Shown here piece by piece: positions 1 through 9,400 of a stretch of DNA of 64,000 bases. This stretch comes from Belliella calami (lineage in GTDB: Bacteria; Bacteroidota; Bacteroidia; Cytophagales; Cyclobacteriaceae), in contig NZ_JAKZGS010000001.1 of NCBI RefSeq assembly GCF_022549695.1, positions 186,001 to 250,000 on the forward strand, given 5' to 3'. Position numbers and translations under genes: made by a program. The first letter of the stretch is position 1. Each line of letters begins with the position of its first letter. A model generated the notes under the pieces. The model saw only the letters and a list, made by a program, of their open reading frames with translations, did not search any database and had not been told where the DNA came from.

Positions 1-144
1 GACTAAAGTTGAAAAACGGATAATCACAATAAAGATTTTACCAACTTAAAATCAAGATCTCAAGCTATCTCTTAAAGAAATCAAAAAACACAATCTTTTC
101 TCAAAACCAATCTAAAATTTCTAAAAAAATAAAAATTGAAAAAA

Positions 145-876
145 ATGAAAAGAAATAGGATTTTACTGATTGAGGAAAATATGATCTTGGCAGAGACCTT
201 GAGGGAATTGTTGATTTTAAGTGGATTTGAAAACATCAAAATCCTACCAAATGGAAATGGGATTGAGGCGGTATTGGAAGCTTTTGAGCCGGACCTGATT
301 TTGATGGCTGTGATGCTTCAGGACGAACAAGATGGGATTGAAATTGCCAAAAAAGTAAGATCTATATCTTGTACACCTATAATTTTCATTTCGGCATTGA
401 ATGATAAAGAGACGGTAGAAAGAGTAAAAGAAGTCAAACCAGAAGCTTTTATATTGAAGCCATTTTGTAAAGAAACGTTGATGATAACGATAGAAATTAT
501 ACTCAACAACCATTATTCAAGGATCAATTTTCACCAAGAGCTCGCAAGTCAGATTGAAAATTCAATTTTTTATATAAGAGATCGGGGATGGCTAAAAAAG
601 ATAAATGTTCATGAAATAGATTTTATAAAAACTGAAGGGAACTACACCAAGATAATTGTGAAAGACAGAGAATTTACCCTTCGCTGTTCTACCAAAGACC
701 TTTTGAGCAACCTTCCCATTGGTATTTTCTTAAGAGTTCACAAATGCTACATCATCAATCTCAAAAATGTCGATGCCATCAACTGCAAAGAGTTGAAAAT
801 CGGTAATCATCATATTCCGATTGGAAAAAATCATTACTCAGAGATTCAAAGCCACATCACCAAAATCAATTCATAA
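145..876 (+). CDS. LytTR response regulator with degenerate receiver
   Basis: This is a 243-residue protein with an N-terminal receiver domain (about residues 4-118) and a C-terminal LytTR DNA-binding domain (about 145-240, with the typical FIKTEGNYTKI and RVHKCYIINL segments). It is a close paralogue of the gene at 1633. The phospho-acceptor position of the receiver is Ala55 (codon GCT at 307-309, context LILMAVML), where the paralogue has Asp55 (LILMDIKL). The acidic pair (EEN) and the Lys of LKPF are kept. Phosphorylation in the normal way should therefore be impossible, and the protein may act constitutively or as a pseudo-receiver partner of its paralogue; that is inference. I chose ATG 145 over TTG 136 because the paralogue starts with the same MKRNRILL. 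No histidine kinase is adjacent. Confidence 0.9.
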   Translation: MKRNRILLIEENMILAETLRELLILSGFENIKILPNGNGIEAVLEAFEPDLILMAVMLQDEQDGIEIAKKVRSISCTPIIFISALNDKETVERVKEVKPEAFILKPFCKETLMITIEIILNNHYSRINFHQELASQIENSIFYIRDRGWLKKINVHEIDFIKTEGNYTKIIVKDREFTLRCSTKDLLSNLPIGIFLRVHKCYIINLKNVDAINCKELKIGNHHIPIGKNHYSEIQSHITKINS

Positions 877-1632
877 CTAAATTATTATTTTTACTATAAG
901 TATCCACAATGTGATACGTTGGCTCAGAAGAGATTTTATGTGATACTGATTTTTGTCACTGGACAACAGTCAACGGAACCTCAAATCATTTATCAAATAT
1001 TCTGTTGATTGGCTACGTGCAAGAAAGCTGATATGATTATCCGCTTGTGTACAAGTACGCATATTAAAACACATAAATCATGCTGATAATCGTCAACAGA
1101 CAACAGCTTACGGTCAACTGCTGATGGATTTAAACTGAATACATTATTTTAAGTGGCTACTTGTATGTAGGCGGATATTCATAAAAGCTGATATGCGTAA
1201 GTTATAAATGCGAATCAAATTGATTTTTATTCGTAATTACTTTTAGATCTTCGAAGTCGGAAATAGGCCAAAAAAAGCCAAAAAATACCAACTAGTTGGT
1301 ATTTTTTAAAGAGCAAATAATAAGTATTTTTGTTTTTAAATAATAGTACATTTCAAGAATCATGTTTTATTAAATAGAATTAAATCAATAATAAATATAC
1401 ATGATCGTGATTTGACTTTACAGAAAAAACATTAAATTATCAGAAATAGCCAACAAACAATCGGTCAAAATTAATTTATCTTCAATAAACATATAGTTTT
1501 TTACCTAAACTATCAAAAAACATCCATTTATAATGTTTTTGATGTCGTTTATTTGTTATTTTTGACCAATTATCACCAGAACAAAAACTTCTTTTTATTT
1601 CACCCAATTCAGGAGTTCAGAATCAAAAAAAA
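877..1632. other. 756-bp non-coding spacer between LytTR paralogues
   Basis: No convincing ORF is present. The spacer is AT-rich and contains a perfect 28-bp palindrome (annotated separately), short repeats of AAGCTGATATG around 1020 and 1190, and a -7-like TATTTTTG at 1557-1564 without a matching -33 element at the usual distance. Its length suggests that the downstream LytTR gene has its own regulated promoter. Confidence 0.6.
1280..1307. promoter_or_regulatory. Perfect 28-bp palindrome, possible operator
   Basis: Positions 1280-1307 read identically on both strands, with core TACCAACTAGTTGGTA and flanking A6/T6 runs and no loop. A loopless perfect palindrome suits a dimeric DNA-binding protein better than a terminator, although the A/T tails could also allow bidirectional termination. 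It lies 325 bp upstream of the second LytTR gene. Confidence 0.45.
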
Positions 1633-2364
1633 ATGAAAAGAAATAGAATTTTATTAGTAGAAGACAATGTTGTTTTAGCTGAAACAATTAGAGAGTTGTT
1701 ATTAATAAGTGGATTTGACAATGTGAACACGCGACCTAACGGAATAGGGATTGAAGAAGTCTTGGAATCATTTGAGCCAGATTTGATTTTGATGGACATA
1801 AAATTGCAAGATGAGAATGATGGTATCATGGTAGCCAAAAAAATCAGAGCTTTAAAACCCACACCGATTATTTTTATCTCATCTTTTAACGACAAGGCTA
1901 CCATCGAAAGAGCTAAAAATGTGAATCCCGAAGCTTTTATTTTGAAGCCATTCAGCAAGGAAACTTTAAATATCACGATCGAAATAGTGCTCAACAATCA
2001 CTATACGAAGACCAATTCCGCCATGGAAACAGAAAACCAGGTAGAAAATGACATTTTATACATCAGAGATCGTGGATGGTTGAAAAAAATAAACGTTTAT
2101 GATATTGACTTTATAAAAACTGAAGGTAGCTATACCAGGATCATTACCAAAGACAAAGAGTTTACCCTGAGAAGTCCTATCAAGGATATCATTAGCAATT
2201 TACCCGTTGGGATTTTTATCCGTGTACACAAATCCTTCATCATCAACCTCAAAAACATAGACGCCATCAATTCAAAAGAATTGATAATTGGAAACCACAC
2301 TATACCGATTGGAAAAAACCACTATTCTGAACTTCAAACCTACATCACCAAGATCAATTCTTAA
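1633..2364 (+). CDS. LytTR response regulator
   Basis: This 243-residue protein has an intact receiver domain: acidic pair ED at residues 10-11, phospho-acceptor Asp55 (LILMD), Ser at FISS, and Lys in LKPF. A LytTR DNA-binding domain follows (about 145-240). LytTR regulators normally bind promoter-proximal repeats and control surface or biofilm genes. The gene is the same length as the one at 145 and colinear with it, so the two arose by duplication, but only this copy keeps the phosphorylation site. The start is the ATG at 1633 after an A-rich leader. A strong hairpin terminator follows at 2402-2443. No cognate kinase is adjacent. Confidence 0.92.
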   Translation: MKRNRILLVEDNVVLAETIRELLLISGFDNVNTRPNGIGIEEVLESFEPDLILMDIKLQDENDGIMVAKKIRALKPTPIIFISSFNDKATIERAKNVNPEAFILKPFSKETLNITIEIVLNNHYTKTNSAMETENQVENDILYIRDRGWLKKINVYDIDFIKTEGSYTRIITKDKEFTLRSPIKDIISNLPVGIFIRVHKSFIINLKNIDAINSKELIIGNHTIPIGKNHYSELQTYITKINS

Positions 2365-2401
2365 AGGTCAGAAACTTCGGTTCCACAATTTCTCATAAAT
2401 T

Positions 2402-2443
2402 CAAAAAAAAAATGGAAGTGTCTTCTATGAAGTACACTTCCAT
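2402..2443. terminator. Bidirectional intrinsic terminator
   Basis: The arms ATGGAAGTGT (2412-2421) and ACACTTCCAT (2434-2443) are perfectly complementary. The intervening CTTC/GAAG extends the stem with a one-base bulge and a 3-nt loop. A run of A on the left (2402-2411) gives a U-tract for minus-strand transcripts. It follows the LytTR stop by 48 bases. Confidence 0.65.
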
Positions 2444-2660
2444 CATTAATCTTTATATGATTATACGCTTCTTTGCCAATAGCTTTAATTCCATGGTCGA
2501 TTACTTGCTTTTGTTCAGTATCTAAGAGTATCTAATATCAATTTATATCGGATCTAAGCTAAATCAAGCTTGTCCTTAGTTAGTGCCAAAGTTCCGTATA
2601 TCCATAAATATTTAATTGACATTTTTACAATCTGAAATATGATGTCCATTTCAAAGAAAA

Positions 2661-3314
2661 TCATCCAAGATCAACTTCTTCAATCCTTTCATAAATCAAC
2701 CTCAATTCATTGTCTAGCTTGGAAATACTCACACCCATGTAATCAACAAATTCTTTTTTGTCACAATCGCTGTCCAGGTCTGAATAGATATCATAGAGCC
2801 CAATGAGGTTAGCTACGTGATTCATTATTTTGTGTGATATGAAATACCTGACCTCTGTCAAAACAACTTTTTGCTGGATAGTCAAATGGCAAAGTTTTTT
2901 AATGTTTTTTTCCAAACGCGAATTTTCTACTGCATTCATGTCTTTTGGGAAATTTCGAAAAACACTTTCTTTCTTTTCCACATCATTGTACTTTAATGCG
3001 ATCCCCGTCATTTTTACGGAGGAATTACTATGAACTCCTGGTTTACCTACTATCGATATTTTTATGGGTTCTTGATTTTCGAATGAAATAAAATTGATGA
3101 TTTCAGAGAATGATTTGTTGTGAGATATACTTTTTTTGATTTTTCTCAAGACCCTAAACCTTTCAGACTCAAACTGGATATGATCAAGGAATTCTTTAAA
3201 ATCAAAACATATGTTTTCTCTGACTTCTAGTATCTCGTCAAGACTTTTGGAAGTCGTAATGTCACCTGTTTTGATATCAACTTCCCAAAAACCTATTTCT
3301 ACTTGATTGGACAT
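2661..3314 (-). CDS. PAS-domain protein with orphan kinase-like dimerisation helix
   Basis: This 217-residue protein starts with a PAS-like fold (GFWEVDIKTGDI onward, about residues 5-110). A helical segment follows with the motif RYFISHKIMNHVANLIGLYD (about 158-177). That segment resembles the phospho-acceptor helix of Bacteroidota PAS histidine kinases (ISHxLRxPVANLLGL), with His conserved and the Pro replaced. The protein ends about 40 residues later, so the HATPase domain is absent. It may be a phospho-relay or dimerisation partner, or a shortened kinase. It has no signal peptide or membrane segment. The start is ATG at 3314. Confidence 0.65.
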   Translation of the reverse strand: MSNQVEIGFWEVDIKTGDITTSKSLDEILEVRENICFDFKEFLDHIQFESERFRVLRKIKKSISHNKSFSEIINFISFENQEPIKISIVGKPGVHSNSSVKMTGIALKYNDVEKKESVFRNFPKDMNAVENSRLEKNIKKLCHLTIQQKVVLTEVRYFISHKIMNHVANLIGLYDIYSDLDSDCDKKEFVDYMGVSISKLDNELRLIYERIEEVDLG

Positions 3315-3490
3315 ATATTTTTAATGAGTTTATCTGTTATTTTTTTTGGTGGTTAATACAAACAGCTTTACTAAAAGTGATTATCACTATTCATTATTAA
3401 CCTAATTCAAGCTACAAAACATTACCTTAAGTCTAAAAATCAACCTAAGCAATTGTAATTAAAAGACCTATTTATGTCATTGAATTGAAA

Positions 3491-3523
3491 ATAAGAGCTA
3501 AATGGAAATCATTCAGCTCTTAT
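3491..3523 (-). terminator. Hairpin terminator after the OmpA-family gene
   Basis: The arms ATAAGAGCT (3491-3499) and AGCTCTTAT (3515-3523) are perfectly complementary, and AATG/CATT inside the loop extends the pairing. It begins 9 bases beyond the stop codon of the minus-strand gene ending at 3532 and probably ends the adhesin-PorP-OmpA transcript. Confidence 0.55.
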
Positions 3524-3531
3524 TTAGGATG

Positions 3532-5493
3532 CTATAGGTCAATTATCTTGAATTCAGTTCTTCTATTTAATTGATGTTCTTCTTCGGTACATTCCATCCC
3601 TACCCCACAATTATTCAAAAGTTGCTCAAAACCAAATCCTTTTGCTTTGATTCTGGTTTCATCTATCCCTTCGCCAATTATAAAATCAACAGCAGCCTTT
3701 GCTCTCTTTTCAGAAAGCGTTTGATTGTACCTTCTAGCACCACGGGCATCTGTATGCGAATGAAGTTCTATTTTCAAAGTTGGATTTTCACTCATTATTT
3801 TCACCAAGTTCTTCAAGGAAACTTTTGCATCTTCCCTGATATCCCATTTGTCAAAATCATAGAAAATATTCTCAACCGAGTAAACCTTATTGATTACTAA
3901 TCTATCCAAATACACCGCTACAGATTTTTCTTTTTGAATCCTTTCTTCTTGGCTTCCCTCTACTACGTTTTTGTAATCAGATCCAATATAGCCTGTCGCA
4001 GAAGCCGTCAAATCATACGGTTGAAGAAATGGTACCTTAAAGGTAAAATTACCTTCATCATCGGTGATATACCTTAAGTTCACCCCATTCTCTTTATTTA
4101 CAGCGGTAACTACTGAATTGCTGATCGGAGTGCTGTCATTTTTATCCAAAACGGTTCCGGTCAACACAAAAAATTCTTCATAGTCAAGAATCACTTGATA
4201 GATATCGTCACTACCTCTGCCCCCTACCCTGTCAGATGCCATATAGGCTTTTTTGCTATTCAACTTGACAAATGAAAAATCATCCCTGTTGGAATTGATT
4301 GGGCTCCCGAGATTAATTATCGAATCGGCGTTTTCACTATAATTCTGAACTCGAAAGACATCAAGACCACCCAGTCCAGGATGTCCATTGGATGAAAAAT
4401 ACAAATCTTGGAGTTCGTCAATAAAAGGCGATCTCTCATCACCGAAAGTATTGATCTCTGAACCCATATTTTCAGCTTCTGTCCAAGTTCCGTCTTCCAG
4501 TTTCTTGATTTGATAGAGGTCTGTTCCTCCATATCCACCTGGCATATCTGAGGCGAAATATAGAACTTGTTCTTTTTCGTCCCAGAAGGGATCGATCAGC
4601 ATATACGCTAAGCTTGAGTTTATCGGCAAAGCCTTTTCGTCAGAAAATGTTGAATCATTTATCATTTCCTTATAAAAGATCCCAGGAAAGACTGTCAACT
4701 CTACCTTTTTTACAGTGAATTTTTTTGATTCTTTAGGTATTGGGGATTTGGTATAAAAAGCAATTTTTGGAGATTCATAAATTGGACCTATATGAAAACC
4801 GTAATGATATTCAGGGTTCAAATCCACATTTTTGACTGCGTTTGAGGTAGAATCATAATCGGCTTTGTAAACTGACAAAAATCCATTTCCAGTCCAACCA
4901 TATCGCTCACTTGAAAAAGAATTTTTGTAATCAATTTTTCCTTCAAGGTCATCTATTCTATCCGAAACAAAAGAAAATTCCTTATTCACCAACTGAACTC
5001 CAAATTCTGAAAAAGAAGAATTCACACCTTTGACAGGTTCTATTAAATTTTCTGTATTTGCATTGACAAGATCCTTTCCTTTTTCTATAGCAATCTTAAC
5101 TGATTCTATTTCTTCTTGAGAAATTTCACCTTCTTCATTTTCTATGAAAATATCAATATTGGATTTTGCCTCAGAAAACTTTGCATTTGCAGCCAATACC
5201 TTTGCAAAATTAAAGTAATCAAGATTTTCAAAGGATTCCATTTTCGACAACTTCGAATACCAAGCTTCTGCCTGTTCGAAATCCCTACTTCTTACATTAC
5301 TTTCAGCAATTCCTCGAGCAGCGGACGCATTTTCCATCTTATTCCATGAATTCAAATAGTCTTCTTTTGCCAAAGAGAAGTTGAGCATCCTTTCATTTTC
5401 CTTGGCAGACTTGAGATGTTTATCCTTTATCGTAGCGCATCCTACCACAAAAAAGAGCATCAAATATGTAATTATTGTATAATTCTTGATCAT
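3532..5493 (-). CDS. OmpA-family lipoprotein with TPR, PD40 and carboxypeptidase-like domains (PorE-like)
   Basis: This 653-residue protein has a lipobox (VVGC, Cys19), so it is predicted to be an outer-membrane lipoprotein. TPR-like helices follow (about 25-140), then WD40-like PD40 beta-propeller repeats (about 150-415), a carboxypeptidase regulatory-like Ig fold starting VLTGTVLDK (about 430-520), and a C-terminal OmpA peptidoglycan-binding domain (about 540-650; HSHTDARG, NQTLSEKRA). This order matches the PorE type of protein that links type IX secretion or gliding components to peptidoglycan. It lies 4 bases downstream of the PorP/SprF-like gene and two genes after the type B-sorted adhesin, so it probably anchors that adhesin system. 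PorE-like is a family-level call, not a proven orthologue. Confidence 0.85.
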   Translation of the reverse strand: MIKNYTIITYLMLFFVVGCATIKDKHLKSAKENERMLNFSLAKEDYLNSWNKMENASAARGIAESNVRSRDFEQAEAWYSKLSKMESFENLDYFNFAKVLAANAKFSEAKSNIDIFIENEEGEISQEEIESVKIAIEKGKDLVNANTENLIEPVKGVNSSFSEFGVQLVNKEFSFVSDRIDDLEGKIDYKNSFSSERYGWTGNGFLSVYKADYDSTSNAVKNVDLNPEYHYGFHIGPIYESPKIAFYTKSPIPKESKKFTVKKVELTVFPGIFYKEMINDSTFSDEKALPINSSLAYMLIDPFWDEKEQVLYFASDMPGGYGGTDLYQIKKLEDGTWTEAENMGSEINTFGDERSPFIDELQDLYFSSNGHPGLGGLDVFRVQNYSENADSIINLGSPINSNRDDFSFVKLNSKKAYMASDRVGGRGSDDIYQVILDYEEFFVLTGTVLDKNDSTPISNSVVTAVNKENGVNLRYITDDEGNFTFKVPFLQPYDLTASATGYIGSDYKNVVEGSQEERIQKEKSVAVYLDRLVINKVYSVENIFYDFDKWDIREDAKVSLKNLVKIMSENPTLKIELHSHTDARGARRYNQTLSEKRAKAAVDFIIGEGIDETRIKAKGFGFEQLLNNCGVGMECTEEEHQLNRRTEFKIIDL

Positions 5494-5497
5494 ATTT

Positions 5498-6466
5498 TTA
5501 GAAATTTCTAGGTGAGATTGATTTTATCCTTTTTGCCGGAAATAAGTATCCAATAGAAATGTCATGTGTGGAAAAGCTTCTTGGATCAAAACCATTGATG
5601 GAATGATCATAAGCGTATCCTACCCGAAGTCCTTCTGTGATGTAAATTTCAATCAAACCAATAATGGAGGTGTTTTTCTTCAGTTGGTCATTCAGAGCCC
5701 TATCTGCATAATCTACAGCTGTCCTGTATGAAGCTCCAAGCCAGAATTTCTCAAGAAAAACAAAAGAAGCATTCAAATCCAATCTAGATGGAGACCTGAA
5801 ATCATCCATAAACATAAATGATGGTCTGAAGGCGACGTTGCTACTAATATCTATCCAAGTACCTGCTGAAAGATTGAAATGTGATCGGGGCTCTACAATC
5901 ATGTCACCATTATCGAAATCCAACAGAGGAGACATCAAATTGTCAACTGCCACTCCCAAGAAGAAATTCTCATCATAATAGAACAAACCCGCTTTGAAAT
6001 CAGGATACATTACTTGATTTTTTCCAATCGGAACGGTAGGATCATCTGAGTCTCCAGGCTGTAGCATCGCACCATCCAGCATGGAATTTACGATTCCAAT
6101 ACCAACACCAAAACTCAGGAATCTACTTTCTGAGAGTCTAAGGTGGTAGGCAACATTGCCATAAAACCCACTTGTCTTCTGAGCTCCAATCCTATCCAAT
6201 ACTGCCACTACTCCAAACCCCAAATTTTGGTTTGGCAAAAAACCATCTGCTCCAAGTGCCAAAGTTTCGGGACTCCCTTCGACTCCCGCCCATTGCTTTC
6301 TATAATAACTTTGCACATAAAGTTGCTCCTTGTAACCCGTGTATGCTGGGTTTATAAAAAGCGGATTGAACATATATTGGCTGAATTGAGGGACTTGCTG
6401 CCCCATCAATTCAGTAAAACTCAAGGCAACTAAGCCAATGATTATTAAAAACTTAACTCTTTTCAT
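5498..6466 (-). CDS. PorP/SprF family type IX secretion membrane protein
   Basis: This protein of about 322 residues has a signal peptide and the hallmark N-terminus QVPQFSQYMFNPLFINPAYT, followed by a beta-barrel-like body ending in an aromatic strand. PorP/SprF proteins sit in the outer membrane, and SprF-like members are needed to export or attach the type B-sorted adhesin encoded next to them. The adhesin is immediately upstream here, with only 6 bases between its stop and this ATG, so the pairing is clear. I prefer ATG 6466 (MKRVKFLIII) to TTG 6472. Confidence 0.93.
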   Translation of the reverse strand: MKRVKFLIIIGLVALSFTELMGQQVPQFSQYMFNPLFINPAYTGYKEQLYVQSYYRKQWAGVEGSPETLALGADGFLPNQNLGFGVVAVLDRIGAQKTSGFYGNVAYHLRLSESRFLSFGVGIGIVNSMLDGAMLQPGDSDDPTVPIGKNQVMYPDFKAGLFYYDENFFLGVAVDNLMSPLLDFDNGDMIVEPRSHFNLSAGTWIDISSNVAFRPSFMFMDDFRSPSRLDLNASFVFLEKFWLGASYRTAVDYADRALNDQLKKNTSIIGLIEIYITEGLRVGYAYDHSINGFDPRSFSTHDISIGYLFPAKRIKSISPRNF

Positions 6467-6472
6467 ATTCAA

Positions 6473-9400
6473 TTATCTTAAAATTGTAACATATCCAGTG
6501 AATACTTGCTCTCTGCCTTCATGGTCGATAGCTGTAAGTTGATAGAAGTAGGCGCCTTCTGTCAAATTCCCTCCATTCCAGTCATTGTCATAATTGTCAG
6601 TCCTAAAGACTTCAACACCCCATCTGTTGACTACTATAAGTTTGTTGGTGCTAAAGAAGTGTGTAATTCCCTCTATCACCCAAGTATCGTTGATACCATC
6701 ACCATTTGGCGTGAATACATTTGGAATATTCATCTCGATTTGGACATGTGTGATTGTAGCATCATTATCTTCCACATTTATATCAAGCTCCCTTGATGCA
6801 ACTCTCGCTGTATTGGATATTTGCCCAGAATTCTGTGCCTCTACATTCAAGGTCATTTCCACTTCGCCAGAAGCTTCCAATAGATCAATTTCCCATCTCA
6901 ATACCCTTGTCGTGGCATTGTAAGTAAAGCTTCCTGTTGAAACTTGTGCATCGACAAACCTCACTCCCAGCGGGATAAAATCTGTGACGACAACTTCAGT
7001 GGCATTTGCTTGGGAATTATTGGATACTTTGATAAAATAGTTGAATGGCATACCAACCATGACCATTGGTGAGGATACTGTTTTTGCAATACTTAGATCC
7101 ACTACATTGATGACAACTTCCTCAGCGTCCACAATTACCTCTTCGAAATTATCCCCAGAAACAATCACTCTATTGACTATGCCACCTGCTTCCAAAGTGA
7201 CCACAGCAGAGATTCCAATGTTTATAGTTTGATTTGGCTGAAGTTCTTCAAAATCCCAAGTAATCTGATCACCATTGATCTGACCATCATGTGACATGTT
7301 AATGATTGTCAAACCAGCTGGCAAACTGTCTACTACTGTGATGTTATTGGCAGCAAACTCTCCTTCATTACTAATTCTAATTGTGTAATTGATAATGTCA
7401 CCAGGAGAAGCTGTTTTTATGTCAGATGTTTTTGTTACTGATATGATGGTGGTATCATCAAGGATTGTAACATCCTCTGGTTCTGACTCAATTTCATCCT
7501 CCTCTATTGAAGGGCTTGTGACCACCGCAATATTTCTAATTACATAATTAAGATCAAGATTTTCATCAGTGGACAATACAAGGTTCAACTCCACGCTTGC
7601 ACCTGCTGACAAGGTGCCAAGGTTCCAGTTTACCGTACCTGAATCATTCACGCCACCATTGTCGGCGGACACGAATGCGGTTCCTGCTGGAAGCATGTCG
7701 CTTACCATCACATCAAGCGCATCACTTGGGCCGTTGTTGCTTACTGTTATTGTGTAACTGATATTTTCTCCTGCTATTACAGTCGGACTGCTGGCTGTTT
7801 TGGTGATGGTTAGATCAGCGGCTGTCTCTACTTCTACATCCTCAGGATCGGATTCTTTTGGTCCATCTTCATCCGTTGGAGAATCTACGATTGCGATGTT
7901 GCTGATTGTTGTTCCTGCTTCTAGCGAAGTTTCGGTCGACAATACAAGATTCAATTCCACGCTTGCTCCTGCTGACAAGGTGCCAAGGTTCCAGTTTACT
8001 GTACCTGAATCATTCACGCCACCATTATCGGCGGACACGAATGCGGTTCCTGCTGGAAGCATGTCGCTAACCATTACCTCAAGCGCATCACTTGGACCGT
8101 TGTTGCTTACTGTTATTGTGTAACTGATATTTTCTCCTGCTATTACAGTTGGGCTGCTGGCTGTTTTGGTGATGGTTAGATCAGCGGCTGTTTCAACCAA
8201 TACTTCCGAAGGATCACATTCTTTTGGTCCATCTTCATCCGTTGGAGAATCTACGATTGCGATGTTGCTGATTGTTGTTCCTGCTTCTAGCGAAGTTTCG
8301 GTCGACAATACAAGATTCAATTCCACGCTTGCTCCTGCTGACAAGGTGCCAAGGTTCCAGTTTACTGTACCTGAATCATTCACGCCACCATTATCGGCGG
8401 ACACGAATGCGGTTCCTGCTGGAAGCATGTCGCTAACCATTACCTCAAGCGCATCACTTGGACCGTTGTTGCTTACTGTTATTGTGTAACTGATATTTTC
8501 TCCTGCTATTACAGTTGGGCTGCTGGCTGTTTTGGTGATGGTTAGATCAGCGGCTGTTTCAACCAATACTTCCGAAGGATCACATTCTTTTGGTCCATCT
8601 TCATCTGTTGGAGAATCTACGATTGCGATGTTGCTGATTGTTGTTCCTGCTTCAAGAGAAGATGAAGTGGAAAGCACCAAGTTCAACTCCACGCTTGCTC
8701 CTGCTGACAAGGTGCCAAGATTCCAGTTTACTGTACCTGAATCATTCACGCCACCATTGTCGGCGGACACGAATGCGGTTCCTGTTGGAAGCATGTCGCT
8801 TACCATCACATCAAGCGCATCACTTGGACCTGCGTTGCTTACGGTTATTGTGTAACTGATATTTTCCCCTGCTAGAACAGTTGGACTGCTGGCTGTTTTT
8901 ACAATGGTTAGATCAGCGGCTGTCTCTACTTCTACATCCTCAGGATCGGATTCTTTTGGACCGTCTTCATCTGTTGGGGAATCTACGATTGCGATGTTGC
9001 TGATAATCAATCCTGCTTCTAGCGAAGTTTCGGTCGACAATACAAGATTCAATTCCACGCTTGCTCCTGCTAACAAATTGCCAAGGTTCCAGTTTACTGT
9101 ACCTGAATCATTCACTCCTCCATTGTCGGCGGACACGAATGCAGTTCCTGCTGGAAGCATGTCGCTTACCATTACCTCAAGCGCATCACTTGGACCTGCG
9201 TTGCTTACTGTTATCGTGTAACTGATATTTTCTCCCGCTAGAACAGTTGGACTGCTTGCTGTTTTGGTGATGGTTAGATCAGCGGCTGTCTCTACTTCTA
9301 CATCCTCAGGATCTGATTCTTTTGGTCCATCTTCATCTGTTGGAGAATCTACGATTGCGATGTTGCTGATTGTTGTTCCTGCTTCAAGAGAAGTTTCGGT

